The notes beneath the pieces were generated by a model. That model was not told the origin of the DNA. It did no database searches and was given only the letters and a program-made list of their open reading frames with translations. Shown one piece after another: positions 52,688-64,000 of a DNA stretch of 64,000 nt. How positions within the stretch are numbered: position 1 is the first letter of the stretch; each line of letters begins with the position of its first letter. Made by a program: the position numbers and the translations under genes. The DNA lies in assembly GCA_963422465.1 (NCBI GenBank), contig OY730171.1, forward strand, positions 186,001 to 250,000, written 5' to 3'. Source of the DNA: Lichina pygmaea. Its lineage: Eukaryota; Ascomycota; Lichinomycetes; Lichinales; Lichinaceae.

Positions 52688-55600
52688 ATGACCCCTAGCA
52701 ACACAAAGCACCTGCGATTACCTGTGTCACTACACGCCAACACGCCAGTACAGATATACGCACTTGTGGACTCTGGAGCCAGTGGAAACTACATCTTGAG
52801 GCAACTTTATGATACCCTCGGCACTGGAAGGAGACACAAACAGCAGCCCTATCAGCTCACGATGGCAAATGGACAGACAGAGCTAGTCTGCCATAAGACG
52901 CAGCCAATGGAAATAGTTACCGGACACCATGCTGAAAGGATCCACCTTGATATTGTCAAGTTGGCCACTCAGGATATCTATTTGGGGATGCCTTGGCTAA
53001 AGAAGCACAACCCAGTTGTTAACTGGAAGACAGGAGTACTCACATTTAGGAACTGCACTAACAACACAGCTCAGACCTGTTACCAGCCGCAGAAGGTGTG
53101 GACAGATGAGGGAAGGAGTCCTCAGTGGAACCTCACTGACAGAAAAGACAACTCTCAAGAGAAGAGGTCTGCCTTGACAGGCACACCCCGGAACTAGGTG
53201 GCCAAACAGTCAGAGATGAAGAGAGAGGAAGTTGTTAACCCTCTGGAGATCTCTGAAGAGTACTGACCTGGGTATGATAATCTCTTTCAGGAAGAGACAA
53301 CAACAGCAGTGTTGCCTAAGCACCAACCTTGAGATCATGAGATCAAGTTGTAACCAGGGACAGAGCCAGGATTTGGACCAATTTACCAGTTATCAGAAAA
53401 AGAGCTTCAAGTACTTCGCGAGTACCTGGAGGAAAACCTGAAAAAGAGTTTCATTTGAGAATCTCAATCGCCAGCAGGATACCCGATACTATTTGCACCA
53501 AAGAAAGACAGAAGTCTTTGACTTTGTGTGGATTACAGGAAACTCAACAACATTACCATCAAGAACTGATATCTGTTGCCAAATGCGAACAAATTGCGAG
53601 ACAGGATCAGCCAAGCTATAATCTTTACCAAGCTGGACTTGAAAGGAGCATACAACCTGATACGCATGAAAGAAGGAGAAGAATGGAAGACAGTCTTCAG
53701 AACCTGATACAGACACTACAAGTATCTGGTTATGCTATTCGGACTCACAAACACACCAGCAACATGTCAAGTATTGATCAACAACATCATCAGAGCACAC
53801 CTGGACCAAACAGCTATCGCCTACCTGGACAACATTCTTGTCTACTCAAACACACAACAGGAACATACCAAACATGTGAAGGATGTTCTACGATACCTAC
53901 AACAGGTAGGGCTCAAGCTCAACCCAAAGAAATGTGAGTTCAACAAACTGGAAGTTGAATTCCTTGGATATGTCATAGGGATCAAAGGGATCAAGATTGA
54001 CTCTGAGAAAATCAAAGTGATTTAGCAATGGCCAACACTGATGTCAGTTAAGGAAGTACAAGCCTTCCTAGGATTTGCCAACTTCAACTGACAGTTCATA
54101 AAGAACTACTCACAGATGGCAACACCACTGACAGAACTCACGAAGAAGGACGTGGAGTACTGGTGGACAGAGAGATAACAAAAAGTATTCCAACAGCTCA
54201 AGGACACTTGCACCAAGGAACCAGTTCTCCTCAACTTCAAGACAGGCCAACCAACACAAATCAAGACAGACACTTCAGATCAGGCAGTACAAGCATGTCT
54301 ATGCCAACAGGCAGACGGCAAGTGGCACCCAGTTGCCTACTACTCACGAAAAATGACACAAGTGGAACAAAACTATGATATCCACGACAAAGAGCTATTG
54401 GCAGTCGTCAACACACTTGAACACTGGAGAGTGTACGTGGAAAGCAGTTCTGAACTCACTGTTCTCACAGACCACAAGAATCTGACAACGTTCATGACAA
54501 CCACAAAGCTGAACAGACAGCAAGTCAGATAGGCTGAACTCCTAGGGTAACACAAGTTCAAGATCTTGTACACCCCTGGACAAGACAACAGGAGAGCAGA
54601 CGCACTAAGCTGACAAAAAGACCACATGGAAGATGATGAACACCAAGGAACAATCTTACAGCAGGACCAGCAAGGAAACCTGGTACCTCAACCACAGATC
54701 AACAAGCTCACAGCAGAAAACACTGAAGAACTAATAAGGAACTACCATGATAATCCAGCACATGGTCACCCAGGAATCTCCAAGACCACAGACCTTATCC
54801 AACAGGCAGAGAACAATGTTATTAACCTCTGACAACATGTCACAAACTACATCAGCAAGTGTCTACTATGCCAGACAAACAAACATGGAAGACACAAGCT
54901 ATACAGAGAAGGACACCCGAACATGATACTGAGAGGCCTGTGGGAAGACGTGTCAATGGACTTCATCATAAAGCTACCCAAGTCCAAAGACCCAGTCACA
55001 GGAATCACCTACGACTTGATCATGGTGATAGTGGACAGATTCACAAAATATCTAATAGTGGTACTATTCAAGGAGACCCACACAGCAGAACAGTTAGGAC
55101 ACCTTTTACTGGACAGATTAGTCAGAGACCACGGAGTTCTGATCACGATCATTACAGACAGAGACAAACTCTTCACATTCAACTACTGGAAGACAATCAG
55201 TGCAGCCATGGGAACAAAACCCAAAATGTCTACGGCCTATCACCCACGAACTGACAGCCAGACAGAGCAAGCAAACCAAGTCCTGGAGACTTACTTACAG
55301 CATTACATCAACCAGACTCACAGTAATTAGGTACAGTTATTACTGGTGGCACAGCTGGCAATCAACCAGCACAGATCAGACTCAACAAAGGAATCACTAT
55401 TTTTTGCCAATTTTGGACAACATGCGAACATCAGGATGCCAAGCAGAGCTTCACCAAACATGGAGAAAGCACTCCAACATGACAAGCTCCTACGACAAAC
55501 ACACACAATAATGAGGCACTACCTTCAAGAGACCTCAGAAAGAATGCAATGTCAAATGGACAAGAATTTGAAAATAGCACCTCAGCTAAAGAAGGGGGAT

Positions 55601-55987
55601 AAAGTCTACCTTCTTACAAGAAATTGGAAAACAAAGAAACCAAAGACAAAGAAACTTGACAACATCAAGGTCAGACCATTTTCAGTCGAAGAAAAAACAG
55701 GACCAGTCAACATCAAGATACAACTACCAAGGGATGCCAGAGTCCATCCAAACTTTCATATATCAATGATTGAACCAGCCGACCAGAGCACACCCTTGCA
55801 GGAAACATTCCATTACCAATCTGAAGAAGAACAAGAGTTCAAGGTTGAACAGATCCTGGCTAGAAAAGGTCAGCAATACCTTGTCAAGTGGAAAGGATAC
55901 CCAGACTCGGAAAATACCTGGGAACCACTCAAGAACCTCGTGAACTGCCGGCTTCTTCTGCGACAGTTTCAGCAGGAGCAGGACTGA
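52688..55987 (+). pseudogene. pol: pol of chromovirus F
   Basis: Protease 52688-53197 (DSGASGNYI), RT about 53370-54025 (YLDN in AYLDNILVYS), RNase H about 54100-54615, integrase 54626-55330 (SMDFIIKLPKS, TDRDKLFTF, TDSQTEQANQ) and C-terminal part 55346-55987 with chromodomain (GQQYLVKWKGYPDSENTWEP). The TGA at 55985-55987 replaces a codon that is CAA in C, pointing to an ancestral CGA. Confidence 0.87.
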
Positions 55988-56429
55988 ACAGCTTGGCCTG
56001 CAGGAGGGATGTGTCAATGACTGATCAAGTCAAATCCTCGCCATCTGACTCCATCTCTTTCACTAAGCACTGAAGCTTCTGCCTTGCACAGACCTCAGCA
56101 CCCTCCAACACCTTTTACTTCTGAGACAGACAAGCCTGCACTGTGGCAAGTTGTTCAAAGAGTGCATCACGTGTTGCCTTGTCAGTGGCAACATCCTCAC
56201 AGAGGTTGTCCCGGGACATGTTCAAAGATTCCCAGGACACAGAGACACAAGACCTTCCGCGCTGAGTGCACGCAGCACATTTCAACTTATCGTCTTCTCC
56301 TGGCATCTGGAAGCATGGACGACCAGGGAGAACACAAAAGTCGCAGGGCGTACGTGAAACAAAACCCTGATCGCAGATTTGAGCAGCCAGCTGAGTTCGG
56401 CTAACAGTCGCACATGACTTTGGAGGCAT
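55929..56429 (-). pseudogene. Antisense Zn2Cys6 / coiled-coil ORF of chromovirus F (type 2, best-preserved type 2 copy)
   Basis: ATG 56427-56429. 104 aa to a TAA at 56115-56117 with all six ligands: CDFCVLPGRPC, 11 residues, CAACTQRGRSC. Then NMSRDNLCEDVATDKATRDA and LFEQLATVQACL, a helical, heptad-like stretch. The frame runs on to TGA 55929-55931 (501 nt), overlapping the 3' end of pol by 59 bp in convergent orientation. The antisense TATATAAA is at 56499-56506 in the 3' LTR. Confidence 0.72.
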
Positions 56430-56472
56430 GACCAGATTTCATCAAGATGATGAAAGATGGAGAGGAGGATAG

Positions 56473-57066
56473 TGTTACGACCCAGGAGGAACACAGTCTT
56501 TATATACTCACAGAAAGCAGCAAACAGGATACTGGACAGAAGTACCAGACAGTGTGACACGGGAACTGGTCACGTGGCCGGCAAGACAAACCAGGGGGTG
56601 CTCGCCGCAGCATGCATATGCACAAACAAGTGAGCAAAGTGAGCAGAGCTCACCCAGCTCGCCGCAGCGTGCATGAAAAGTGAGCAAAGTGAGCAGAGCT
56701 CACCCAGCTCACCACAGCGTGCATGAAAAGTGAGCAAAGTGAGCAGAGCTCACCCAGCTCACCGCAGTGTGCATGAAAAGTGAGCAAAGTGAGCAGAGCT
56801 CACTCTGCTCACAAACTGGGCACTATATAGCCAGGCGATAGTTCCCCTATGGAACAATCGTCTTCAACTCATGTTGTGATCCAGACAACTAGATCTACTT
56901 CAATACAATCCTTTTGTACAAAGCTGTTGATCAGGTGTCACCACCACCATGTTCCACCAAACCCCTTCGCACTCCTTGACACTCCTCTCCTGCGAGAACC
57001 AACCTGCCTTCCACCTCTCGCCCTAATCCTATACTCGGATAGGACAGTACAGTACAGACTGCAACA
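56473..57066 (+). repeat. 3' LTR of chromovirus F (type 2)
   Basis: 594 bp. The N12 dyad array spans 56639-56812. A polypurine tract (AAAGATGGAGAGGAGG) precedes it from about 56454. Confidence 0.95.
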
Positions 57067-57071
57067 GGATG
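57067..57071. repeat. Target-site duplication GGATG (right) of chromovirus F
   Basis: Matches 50533-50537. Confidence 0.95.
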
Positions 57072-59585
57072 CAAGCTTGGCAAAGTCTTTGATGAACTGG
57101 TGGTAGAAGTTTGCAAAGGCAATAAAGCTCTACACTTCCCTGAGACTGGCAGGAGGCTTCCACTCCTTGATGGCGTCAGTCTTGGCTGGGTCCATGCTCA
57201 CAGATCTGGGTCAGCTGTCTTCAGTGGCAGACTGAATGATGAGGCCAAGGTACTTGACTTGATACACTTCAAAGTCGCACTTGGAGATATCAACTTGCAG
57301 GCTTGCATCTTGTAGTCAACTGAGAACAAGCTTGACGTGCTTCTGGTGTTCCTTGAATGTCTGACTGTAGATAAGAATATCATCCACATAGGCAGTGCCA
57401 AAGACATCAAGGATATCAGGTCCCAAAACATTATTGATGTAGTTCTGGAATGTGCTTGGAGTATTGGCAAGACCAAAGGGTATGACAAGGTATTGGTAGA
57501 GGCCTGAGTGTGTGCGGAACGCAGTCTTCCATTCTTCACCTTCCTTCATCTGGATACGGTTGAAGGCACCAACAATGTCAAGCTTGGTGTACCACACAGC
57601 TTTGCAAAGCTGGTCCAACATCTCCCAGATCAGTGGCAGGGGGTAACAGTTCTTGATGGTGATGGTGTTGAGTGCTCTGTAGTCTACACAGAAACACAAT
57701 CCACCTTCTGGCTTCTTGACAAAGAGAACTGGTGCAGCAGCAGGTGATGAAGATGCTTGAATGAAGCCCTTGTTCAGGTTCTCTGTCAGGTACTTCTTGA
57801 GAACTTCAAGTTCTTCTCTGCTCATGCTGTACAGAGGTCCAGAGGGTGCCTGGGTTCCTGGTTCTATCTTGATCTTGTGGTCAACTCCTGGGTGTAGAGG
57901 AGGAAGCTTGTCAGCGTCATCCTTGCTGAAGATGTCCAGGAACTTGTGGTACTGAGCAGGGAGAAGTGTGGCAGGATCCACACACTTCTTTGGCCTCAAC
58001 GCCTGCTTAATGTGTCTCAGAGAAACACTGAACACCTGGTGATCTGGCTTGGCAGTAAGGAGAGAAAATACAGTAGCATTGATGGAGATTGGTGTGGCAG
58101 AAAGAGGCTTGGGATTCTGAGGCTTTCCAGTAGACATCTTGGCTTTAAGATCTAAAGAGATTGGATAGCTATTGTTTGACTTGAGACATGCGGATCAGCA
58201 GTGATCTGACTTGAACATGATTGAGGTGTTTGTCCAATCAATGTGTGGCCTGTGCTTCTGGAGCTATGGCATCCCCAGAATGACATCATAGTGAAGACCA
58301 GAAGACACAAAGAGAGAGACTTCTTCCTGGTGCATGCCATGTGCTGTGGTCATGATTGTCTTGGCAAGATGTGTGGTTTGTGACGTCTTGCCATCAAACA
58401 ATCACAATGTGCGTGGGTAGGGGAGAGGTTCTTGGTGAAGAGATTACACAAAGGAAGCACCAATGCAGCCAAATGCTGAACAGCCAGAGTCAATAAGAGT
58501 ATTGCACTTGAATTTCCCATCTAGAATACAAGGAAGAAACAAGCACTTACTGTCCAATTGCTGGTCTGGAGACAGATAGCCAATATGGAGATCCTTTTCA
58601 TGTCCTTGGGTATAACAATAACCCAGGACTACTTGTTTTCCGACTCTGGAGTAGTCTCAACAGTGGCAGACTTGGTGGTGGTTGTGGTGGTGGCAACAAC
58701 AGGCATACTTTTCACTGGACAGAAGGTTGAGATGTGACCTTGGTTCCCACAGTAGAAGCAGAGGTCTTTGCTTTGGTGATGTTCTCACTTTTCTGGTGTC
58801 AGCTTGAAGTGGCTGAGATCCATAGTAGGACTTGGTGGCTGTGGTGTGAAGGCTGGCTTGATGAACCCTGGACACAGAACTGAAGTTCCTGACTGTGGAA
58901 CTGAGGCTTGGGTGGGAGGTGCTTAATGTGGACAGCGAGAGTTGGCAGAAGTGGCACGCAACTGGTTGTCCTACAGCTGGCATTCCTCAACAAGCTTCTG
59001 ATAGCTGATGTCCTTGAGGTTGATGCTGACAAGCTGCTTGGCAAGCTTTTCAGAGACAGCACATCGAAGATGGCACTTCAAGGCCTTGTTGTTGAAGTCT
59101 GTGCGTGGAGTATACTGATTGAACTCTGTAAAGAACTTGGCAAAGGAACAGTTGGCCTGACACAAGGTGATGAGCTTTCTCTGAGCTAGGAACTCTGGGT
59201 CTGGGTCGGAGAAGGTGTTCCGGAGATCTTGGACAATGTTGTACCAGTCAATGTACTGGCCAGCCGTGATCTTAGCTGAGATGTAGGACTGCGCAGTGCC
59301 AGTTGTGCGTGAAAAGACGTACACAATCTGCGATATTTCTGTGGGGTACCAGTCAGTGTTGAGTGTCATCTTGAGTGACAGTGATGTGATGAAGCTCTCA
59401 AGCTTCTCATGCGTGATTTCTGTGTTTCCACCATCACCACTGAAGATCTCTGGGTCAGCAGTGTGTTCAGACTTGGACTTGGGAGTGGTGTTGGTAGCTT
59501 GAATTCACATAAACTCTGCAAACATGTTGTGGAGGAACTAGTCATTTCCAGCAACTGGCATAGCTTGGTCTGGTTGTTAAGATAT
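57072..59585 (-). pseudogene. B2 RT, protease and gag piece
   Basis: RT 57316-58137 (LCFCVDYRALNTITIKNCYP, YVDD kept), protease region 58150-58660 with stops, knuckle (CFYCGNQGHISTFC-like) near 58735-58775, gag 58971-59585. The gag start is ATA at 59583-59585, soon followed by TAA where B1 has CAA. Confidence 0.84.
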
Positions 59586-59643
59586 AACAAGGACGTGAAC
59601 GTGGCTTGGTGAAGTGTGTTATGGTTGGGTAGGTCTTTCGTGG

Positions 59644-59989
59644 TGTGACAAGGCAATAGTAGAGCAGAACTCAAGCCTAACTGATTCAGTAACTTTGACC
59701 TGACTTGGCTTGAGACTTGAGACTTGGATTGATGTACAAGATGAAAGACAAGGAAGAAAAAGAGAAAAGAAAAAGAGAAGAAGCTGGGGGAGTAGGAGAA
59801 GTTCTTATAGGCAGGGGATACAGCAGAGCAAACAGGCAACAGTGCAGATAGAACTTCCCGGCAAAGTGTGTGACTTGTGCCAGATATGCAACAAGGCAGT
59901 GGCAGAGTAAACAGGCAACAGTGCAGATGGAACTTCCCGGCAAGGTGTGTGACTTGTGCCAGATATGCAACTGGGCCAGAACTGTGACA
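59644..59989 (-). repeat. 5' LTR of B2 (346 bp, with an internal tandem duplication)
   Basis: Longer than its partner because a ~75-bp segment (AACTTCCCGGCAA...GCCAGATATGCAAC) is present twice at about 59840-59970. Confidence 0.9.
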
Positions 59990-60310
59990 ATAATGTCCAC
60001 CTCTTGGAGAGCTGAGGTTGCTAGCAGTAGCTCTTGGACTGATTGGCTTTTTTGCACATTATACTGGAGAAGTGTCAGCTTTGTGTCTTTCATACAGACA
60101 TCTCAGCATCAAAGATCTTGAAGGAGTTAGCTGGTAGCTTTCCTCCAGAGTTGGCTGATCTTGAAGAAAGAATTTACACTTCTGGGAGTGCACCTCTGAG
60201 TCTCTCTGAGCTTCTGCTTGGCTCAGCTGTTTTATGTTTTTTCCCTTCTGGTAGAGACTGAGAGAGAGGGAAAGATATAACTGGGGGGGGGTTGTAGAGC
60301 TGGAACAGAA
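59990..60310 (-). mobile_element. LINE fragment J (ORF1 end / ORF2 start)
   Basis: Aligns with LINE H 46727-47040 on the same strand, including the ORF1/ORF2 overlap (ATGA) and the start MKDTKLTLLQYNVQKSQSV. It is bounded by the B2 LTR on the left and chromovirus I on the right. Confidence 0.83.
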
Positions 60311-60869
60311 TGTTGCAGTCTGTACTGTACTGTCCTATCCAAGTATAGGATTAGGGTGAGAGATGGAAGGCAGGTTGGTTCTCGCAGGAGAGAAGTGTCA
60401 AGGAGTGTGAAGAGGTTTGGTGGAACGTGGTGGTGGTGACACCTGATCAATAGCTTTGTACAAAAGGATTGTATTGAAGTAGATCTAGTTGTCTGGATCA
60501 CAACATGAGTTGAAGATGATTGTTCCATAGAGGAACTATTGTCAGACTATATAGTGCTGGCCTGTTGAGACAATCAAGATTGTCTTGACAGTCTTGACGT
60601 TGAGATGGGTGAGATTGTCTTGACAGTCCCACTATGTTATGCACTCTGCGTCAAGACTGGTAAGATTGTCTTGATGCTTCATGCATCCTGTGTCAAGACT
60701 GGTGAGATTGTCTTGATACTTCATGCATCCTGCGTCAAGACTCCCATGTGTGTCTCGACAGTCACGTGACCCCTTGTTGGTTGGTCACTTGACTTCCATG
60801 GTGTCCTCTTGCCTGGCCCGCAGCCTGATTACCTATAAATAAGTGGCTCCCATCCCATGGGTTGTAACA
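60311..60869 (-). repeat. 3' LTR of chromovirus I (type 1)
   Basis: 559 bp with N10 dyads at about 60562-60761, GTCACGTGAC just after them, and TATAAATA at about 60834, directed at the antisense ORF. Confidence 0.93.
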
Positions 60870-60913
60870 CTACCCTCCTCTCCTTCATTCATCATCCTGA
60901 TGAATTCTTGAGT

Positions 60914-61414
60914 ATGTCTGCAAAATCACATGCCTCTGCTTACTGAAAACAACTGGCAGCCCAGATCTGTGATCATAACTTTGTGTCACTTGCTCTGTGT
61001 GACTTCTGTGTTTTGAACCACAAGCTCTGCTTCCAAATGTCTGACAACAACGATAAGTTGAAGTGCGCTGAATGCACTCATCGTAGGAAGTCCTGTGTGT
61101 CGCTTTCTTGGGAGTCGCTGAACATGACCTGAGATAACCTTCGCGAGGATTTGGCTGTTGATGAGGCCAAGCGGGATGCTCTTGTTGAGCAGCTTGCCAA
61201 GCTGCAGGCTTGTGTGTCCTGAAAGTGAAAGGTTCTTGAAGGTGCTGAGGGTCAAGCAAAGAAGAAGCTCCAGTGTCTTGTTGCTGAAATAGAGGTGGAT
61301 GGTGAAGACTTGTTGGTGATAGTCATTGACATGTCTGCGCTGCAGGCTGAGCTGTTCAGTCCTGCTTCTGCCAGAACTGCTGCAGGAGGAGCTGGCAGTT
61401 CACAAGGTTCCTGA
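60914..61414 (+). pseudogene. Antisense Zn2Cys6 ORF of chromovirus I (type 1)
   Basis: The same 501-nt frame (ATG 60914-60916, final TGA 61412-61414). TGA 60944-60946 stands where E has CGA and A has CAA; CAA 61034-61036 stands where A has CGA and E has TGA. The six cluster cysteines are present. A further TGA in NMT-TGA-DN breaks the coiled-coil part. Confidence 0.66.
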
Positions 61415-63992
61415 GTGGTTCCCAGGTATTTTCCAAGTCTGGGTAGTTTTTCCACTTGACAAGGTATTGCTGACTTTTTCTCTTCAAGATCTGTTTAACC
61501 TCAAATTCCTGTTCTTCCTCTGGTTGGTAATGAAATGTTTCCTGCAAGGGTGTGCTCTGGTCAGCTAATTTGATCATTGAGATATGAAAGTTTAGGTGTA
61601 CCCAAGTGTCTCTCGGTAGTCGCAGTCTGATGTTGACTGGTCCAGTTCTTTCTTTGACTGAAAATAGTCTGACCTTGACATAGTCCAGTTTCTTTGTTCT
61701 TGGTTTCTTGACTTTCCAATTTTGTGTGAGGAGGTAGACTTTATCCCCCTTCTTCAGCTGAGGTGCTATTTTTGATTTTTTGTCTATTTGGTGTTACATC
61801 TTTTCTGAGGTGTCTTGAAGGTAATGCCTCATCATCATGTGTGTTTGTCGTAGGAGCTTGTCATGTTGGAGTACTTTCTCTGTGTTTGGTGAAGCTCTGC
61901 TTGGCATTCTGATGTTTGTGTGTTGTCTAAAATTGGCAAAGAATGGTGATTCCTTTGTTGAGTCTGATCTGTGCTGGTTGATTACCAGCTGTGCCACTGG
62001 TAATAATTATACCTAATTGCTGTGGGTCTGGTTGATGTAATGCAACAAATAAGTCTCCAGAACTTGGTTTGCTCACTCTGTCTGGCTGTCAGTTCATGGG
62101 TGATAGGCCGTAGACATTTTGGGTTTTGTTTCCATGGCTGCACTGATTGTTTTCCAGTAGTTGGATGTGAAGAGTTTGTCTCTGTCTGTAATGATCATGA
62201 TTGGAACTCTGTGGTCCCTGACCAATCTGTCCAGTAGGAGGTGTCCCAACTGCTCTGCTGTGTGGCTTTCCTTGAATGGTACCACTATTAGATATTTTGT
62301 GAATCTGTCCACTATCACCATAATCAAGTTCTAGGTGATTCCTGTGACTGGGTCTTTGGACTTGGGTAGCTTTGTGATGAAGTCCATTGACACATCTTCC
62401 CACAGGCCTCTTGGTATCATGTTCAGGTGTCCTTCTCCATATAGCTTATGTCTTCTGTGTTTGTTTTTCTGGCACAGTAGACATTTGCTGATGTAGCTTG
62501 TGACATGTTGTCAGAGGTTGATGACATTGTTCCCTGCCTGTTGGATAAGGTCTGTGGTCTTGGAGATTCCTGGGTGACTATGTGCTGGATTGTCGTAGTA
62601 GTTCCTTATTAATTCCTCAGTGTCTTCTGCCGTGAGCTTGTTGATCTGTGGTCAAGGCACCAGGTTCCCTTGCTGGTCCTGCTGTAAGATCATTTCTTGG
62701 TGTTCATCATCTTCCATATGGTCTTTTTGTCAGCTTAGTGCGTCTGCTCTCCTGTTGTCTTGTCCAGGGGTGTACAAGATCTTAAACTTGTGTTGCTCTA
62801 GGAGTTCAGCCCATCTGACTTGCTGTCTGTTCAGCTTCTTGGTTGTGGTGAACGTTGTCAGATTCTTGTGGTCTGTGAGAACAGTGAGTTCAGAACTGCT
62901 TTCTGCGTACACTCTCCAGTGTTCGAGTGTGTTGACAACTGCCAGTAGCTCTTTGTTGTGGATATCATAGTTTTGTTCTGCTTGTGTCATTTTTCATGAG
63001 TAGTAGGCAACTGGGTGCCACTTGCCATCTGCCTGTTGGCATAAACATGCTCCCACTGCCTGATCTGAAGTGTCTGTCTTGATTCGTGTTGGTTGGCCTG
63101 TCTTGAAGTTGAGGAGAACTGGTTCCTTGGCGCAAGTGTCCTTGAGCTGTTAGAATACTTTTTGTTGTCTCTCTGTCTACCAGTACTCCATGTCCTTCTT
63201 TGTGAGTTCTGTCAGTGGTGTTGCCATCTGTGAGTAGTTCTTAATAAACTGTCAGTTGAAGTTGGCAAATCCCAGGAAGGCTTGTACTTCCTTAACTGAT
63301 GTCAGTGTTGGCCATTGTTGAATCACTTTGATTTTCTCAGGGTTGATCTTGATCCCTTCAATTCCTATGATGTATCTGAGGAATTCAACTTCCAGTTTGT
63401 TGAACTCACATTTCTTCAGGTTGAGCTTGAGCCCTGCTTTTTGTAGGCATCGTAGAACATCCTTCACATGTTTGGTATGTTTTTGTTGTGTGTTCGAGTA
63501 GACAAGAATGTTGTCCAAGTAGGTGATAGCTGTTTGGTCTAGGTATGCTCTGATGATGTTGTTGATCAATGCTTGACATGTTGCTGGTGTGTTTGTTAGT
63601 CCGAATAGCATAACCAGATACTTGTAGTGTCTGTATCAGGTTCTGAAGGCTGTCTTCCATTCTTCTCCTTCTTTCATGTGTATCAGGTATGCTTCTTTCA
63701 AGTCCAGCTTGGTGAAGATTGTAGCTTGGCTGATCCTGTCTCACAATTTGTTCGCATTTGGCAACAGATATCAGTTCTTGATGGTAATGTTGTTGAGTTT
63801 CCTGTAGTCCACACAAAGTCGAAGACTTCCATCTTTCTTTGGTGCAAATAGTATCAGGTATCCTGCTGGCGATTGAGATTCTTGAATGAAACTCTTTTTC
63901 AGGTTTTCCTCCAGGTACTCGCGAAGTACTTGGAGCTCTTTCTCTGATAACTGGTAAATTGGTCTAAATCCTGGCTCTGTCCCTGGTTGCAA
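61330..63992 (-). pseudogene. pol: pol of chromovirus I (partial)
   Basis: C-terminal part 61356-61577 with chromodomain (SQQYLVKWKNYPDLENTWEP), integrase 61794-62403, RNase H 62730-63230 (DIHNKELLAVVNTLEHWRVY), RT 63252-63992 ([21 protein letters not shown]). Frames are interrupted several times. Confidence 0.85.
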
Positions 63993-64000
63993 CTTGATCT

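Larger units (their letters stand above)
50538..57066 (+). mobile_element. Chromovirus F: family 1, LTR type 2, plus strand, inside B2
   Basis: Two 594-bp LTRs (TGTTACGACC...CAACA) with 5-bp TSD, the only family-1 copy here in the plus orientation. Type 2 LTR and antisense variant as in C. The gag knuckle keeps all four ligands, but RT is YLDN and stops are present. Confidence 0.95.
35902..59989 (-). mobile_element. Chromovirus B2: family B, in three pieces (35902-36945, 49086-50537, 57067-59989)
   Basis: The pieces join to an element collinear with B1. LINE H (with E inside) interrupts the integrase region; F interrupts the RNase H region. Flanks are GCTCC (left, LINE G2) and ATAAT (right, LINE fragment), so there is no TSD, as in B1. 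The gag ATG is ATA at 59583-59585. Confidence 0.9.
60311..64000 (-). mobile_element. Chromovirus I: family 1, LTR type 1, truncated by the window end
   Basis: The left (3') LTR, antisense ORF and pol down to RT are in the window; gag and the second LTR would lie to the right. The candidate TSD is CAGAA (60306-60310). Confidence 0.92.

Overview
The window is a densely nested transposable-element block from a fungal genome, most likely a filamentous ascomycete (Pezizomycotina). The evidence is the mix of Ty3/gypsy elements with chromodomains (chromoviruses), Tad1-like LINEs whose two ORFs overlap by a few bases, a Ty1/copia remnant, a MULE-like remnant and a degraded piece resembling the ribosome-biogenesis gene RRP14/SURF6. 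The species cannot be told from the sequence. Almost nothing is an intact host gene.

Layout, left to right. 1-206 and 6752-~7400 are one stretch (MULE-like, minus) split by chromovirus A (207-6746, TSD TGGAA). 7410-9316 is GC-richer host-like debris with the SURF6-like fragment. 9317-10212 is the 3' end of a copia element, cut by chromovirus B1 (10213-15530, a second family with 271-bp LTRs). 15531-16824 holds LINE pieces carrying a 172-bp solo LTR. Chromovirus C (16825-23427, TSD ACTTA) interrupts that LINE. Six bases further on lies a 340-bp solo LTR (TSD CTCAG), itself split by chromovirus D (23506-29800, TSD TGGCA, a third family). LINE G (plus) fills 30142-34918 and an internally deleted LINE G2 34919-35901. 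Chromovirus B2 runs from 35902 to 59989 but is split twice: by LINE H (36945-49085, 14-15 bp TSD), itself split by chromovirus E (37712-44169, TSD ACTGT), and by chromovirus F (50538-57066, plus strand, TSD GGATG). A LINE fragment (59990-60310) and the start of chromovirus I (60311 to beyond the window) close the block.

A, C, E, F and I belong to one chromovirus family, called family 1 here. All copies have stops or lost catalytic residues in gag-pol. CGA codons repeatedly appear as TGA or CAA in sister copies, the mark of CpG deamination.

The most interesting feature is an extra gene on the opposite strand of family 1 and, independently, of family D. It lies between the pol 3' end and the 3' LTR and converges on pol. 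It encodes a Cys-rich motif with exactly the spacing of a Zn(II)2Cys6 (Gal4-type) cluster, followed by a coiled-coil-like segment. In family 1 the LTR next to it carries, reading toward this gene, an array of dyad-symmetric units with fixed spacing, a GTCACGTGAC palindrome and a TATA box. Family 1 has two LTR types with different dyads, and each type goes with its own variant of the antisense protein. Family B has neither the gene nor such an array. I infer a self-encoded regulator with its own cis sites; that function is untested.
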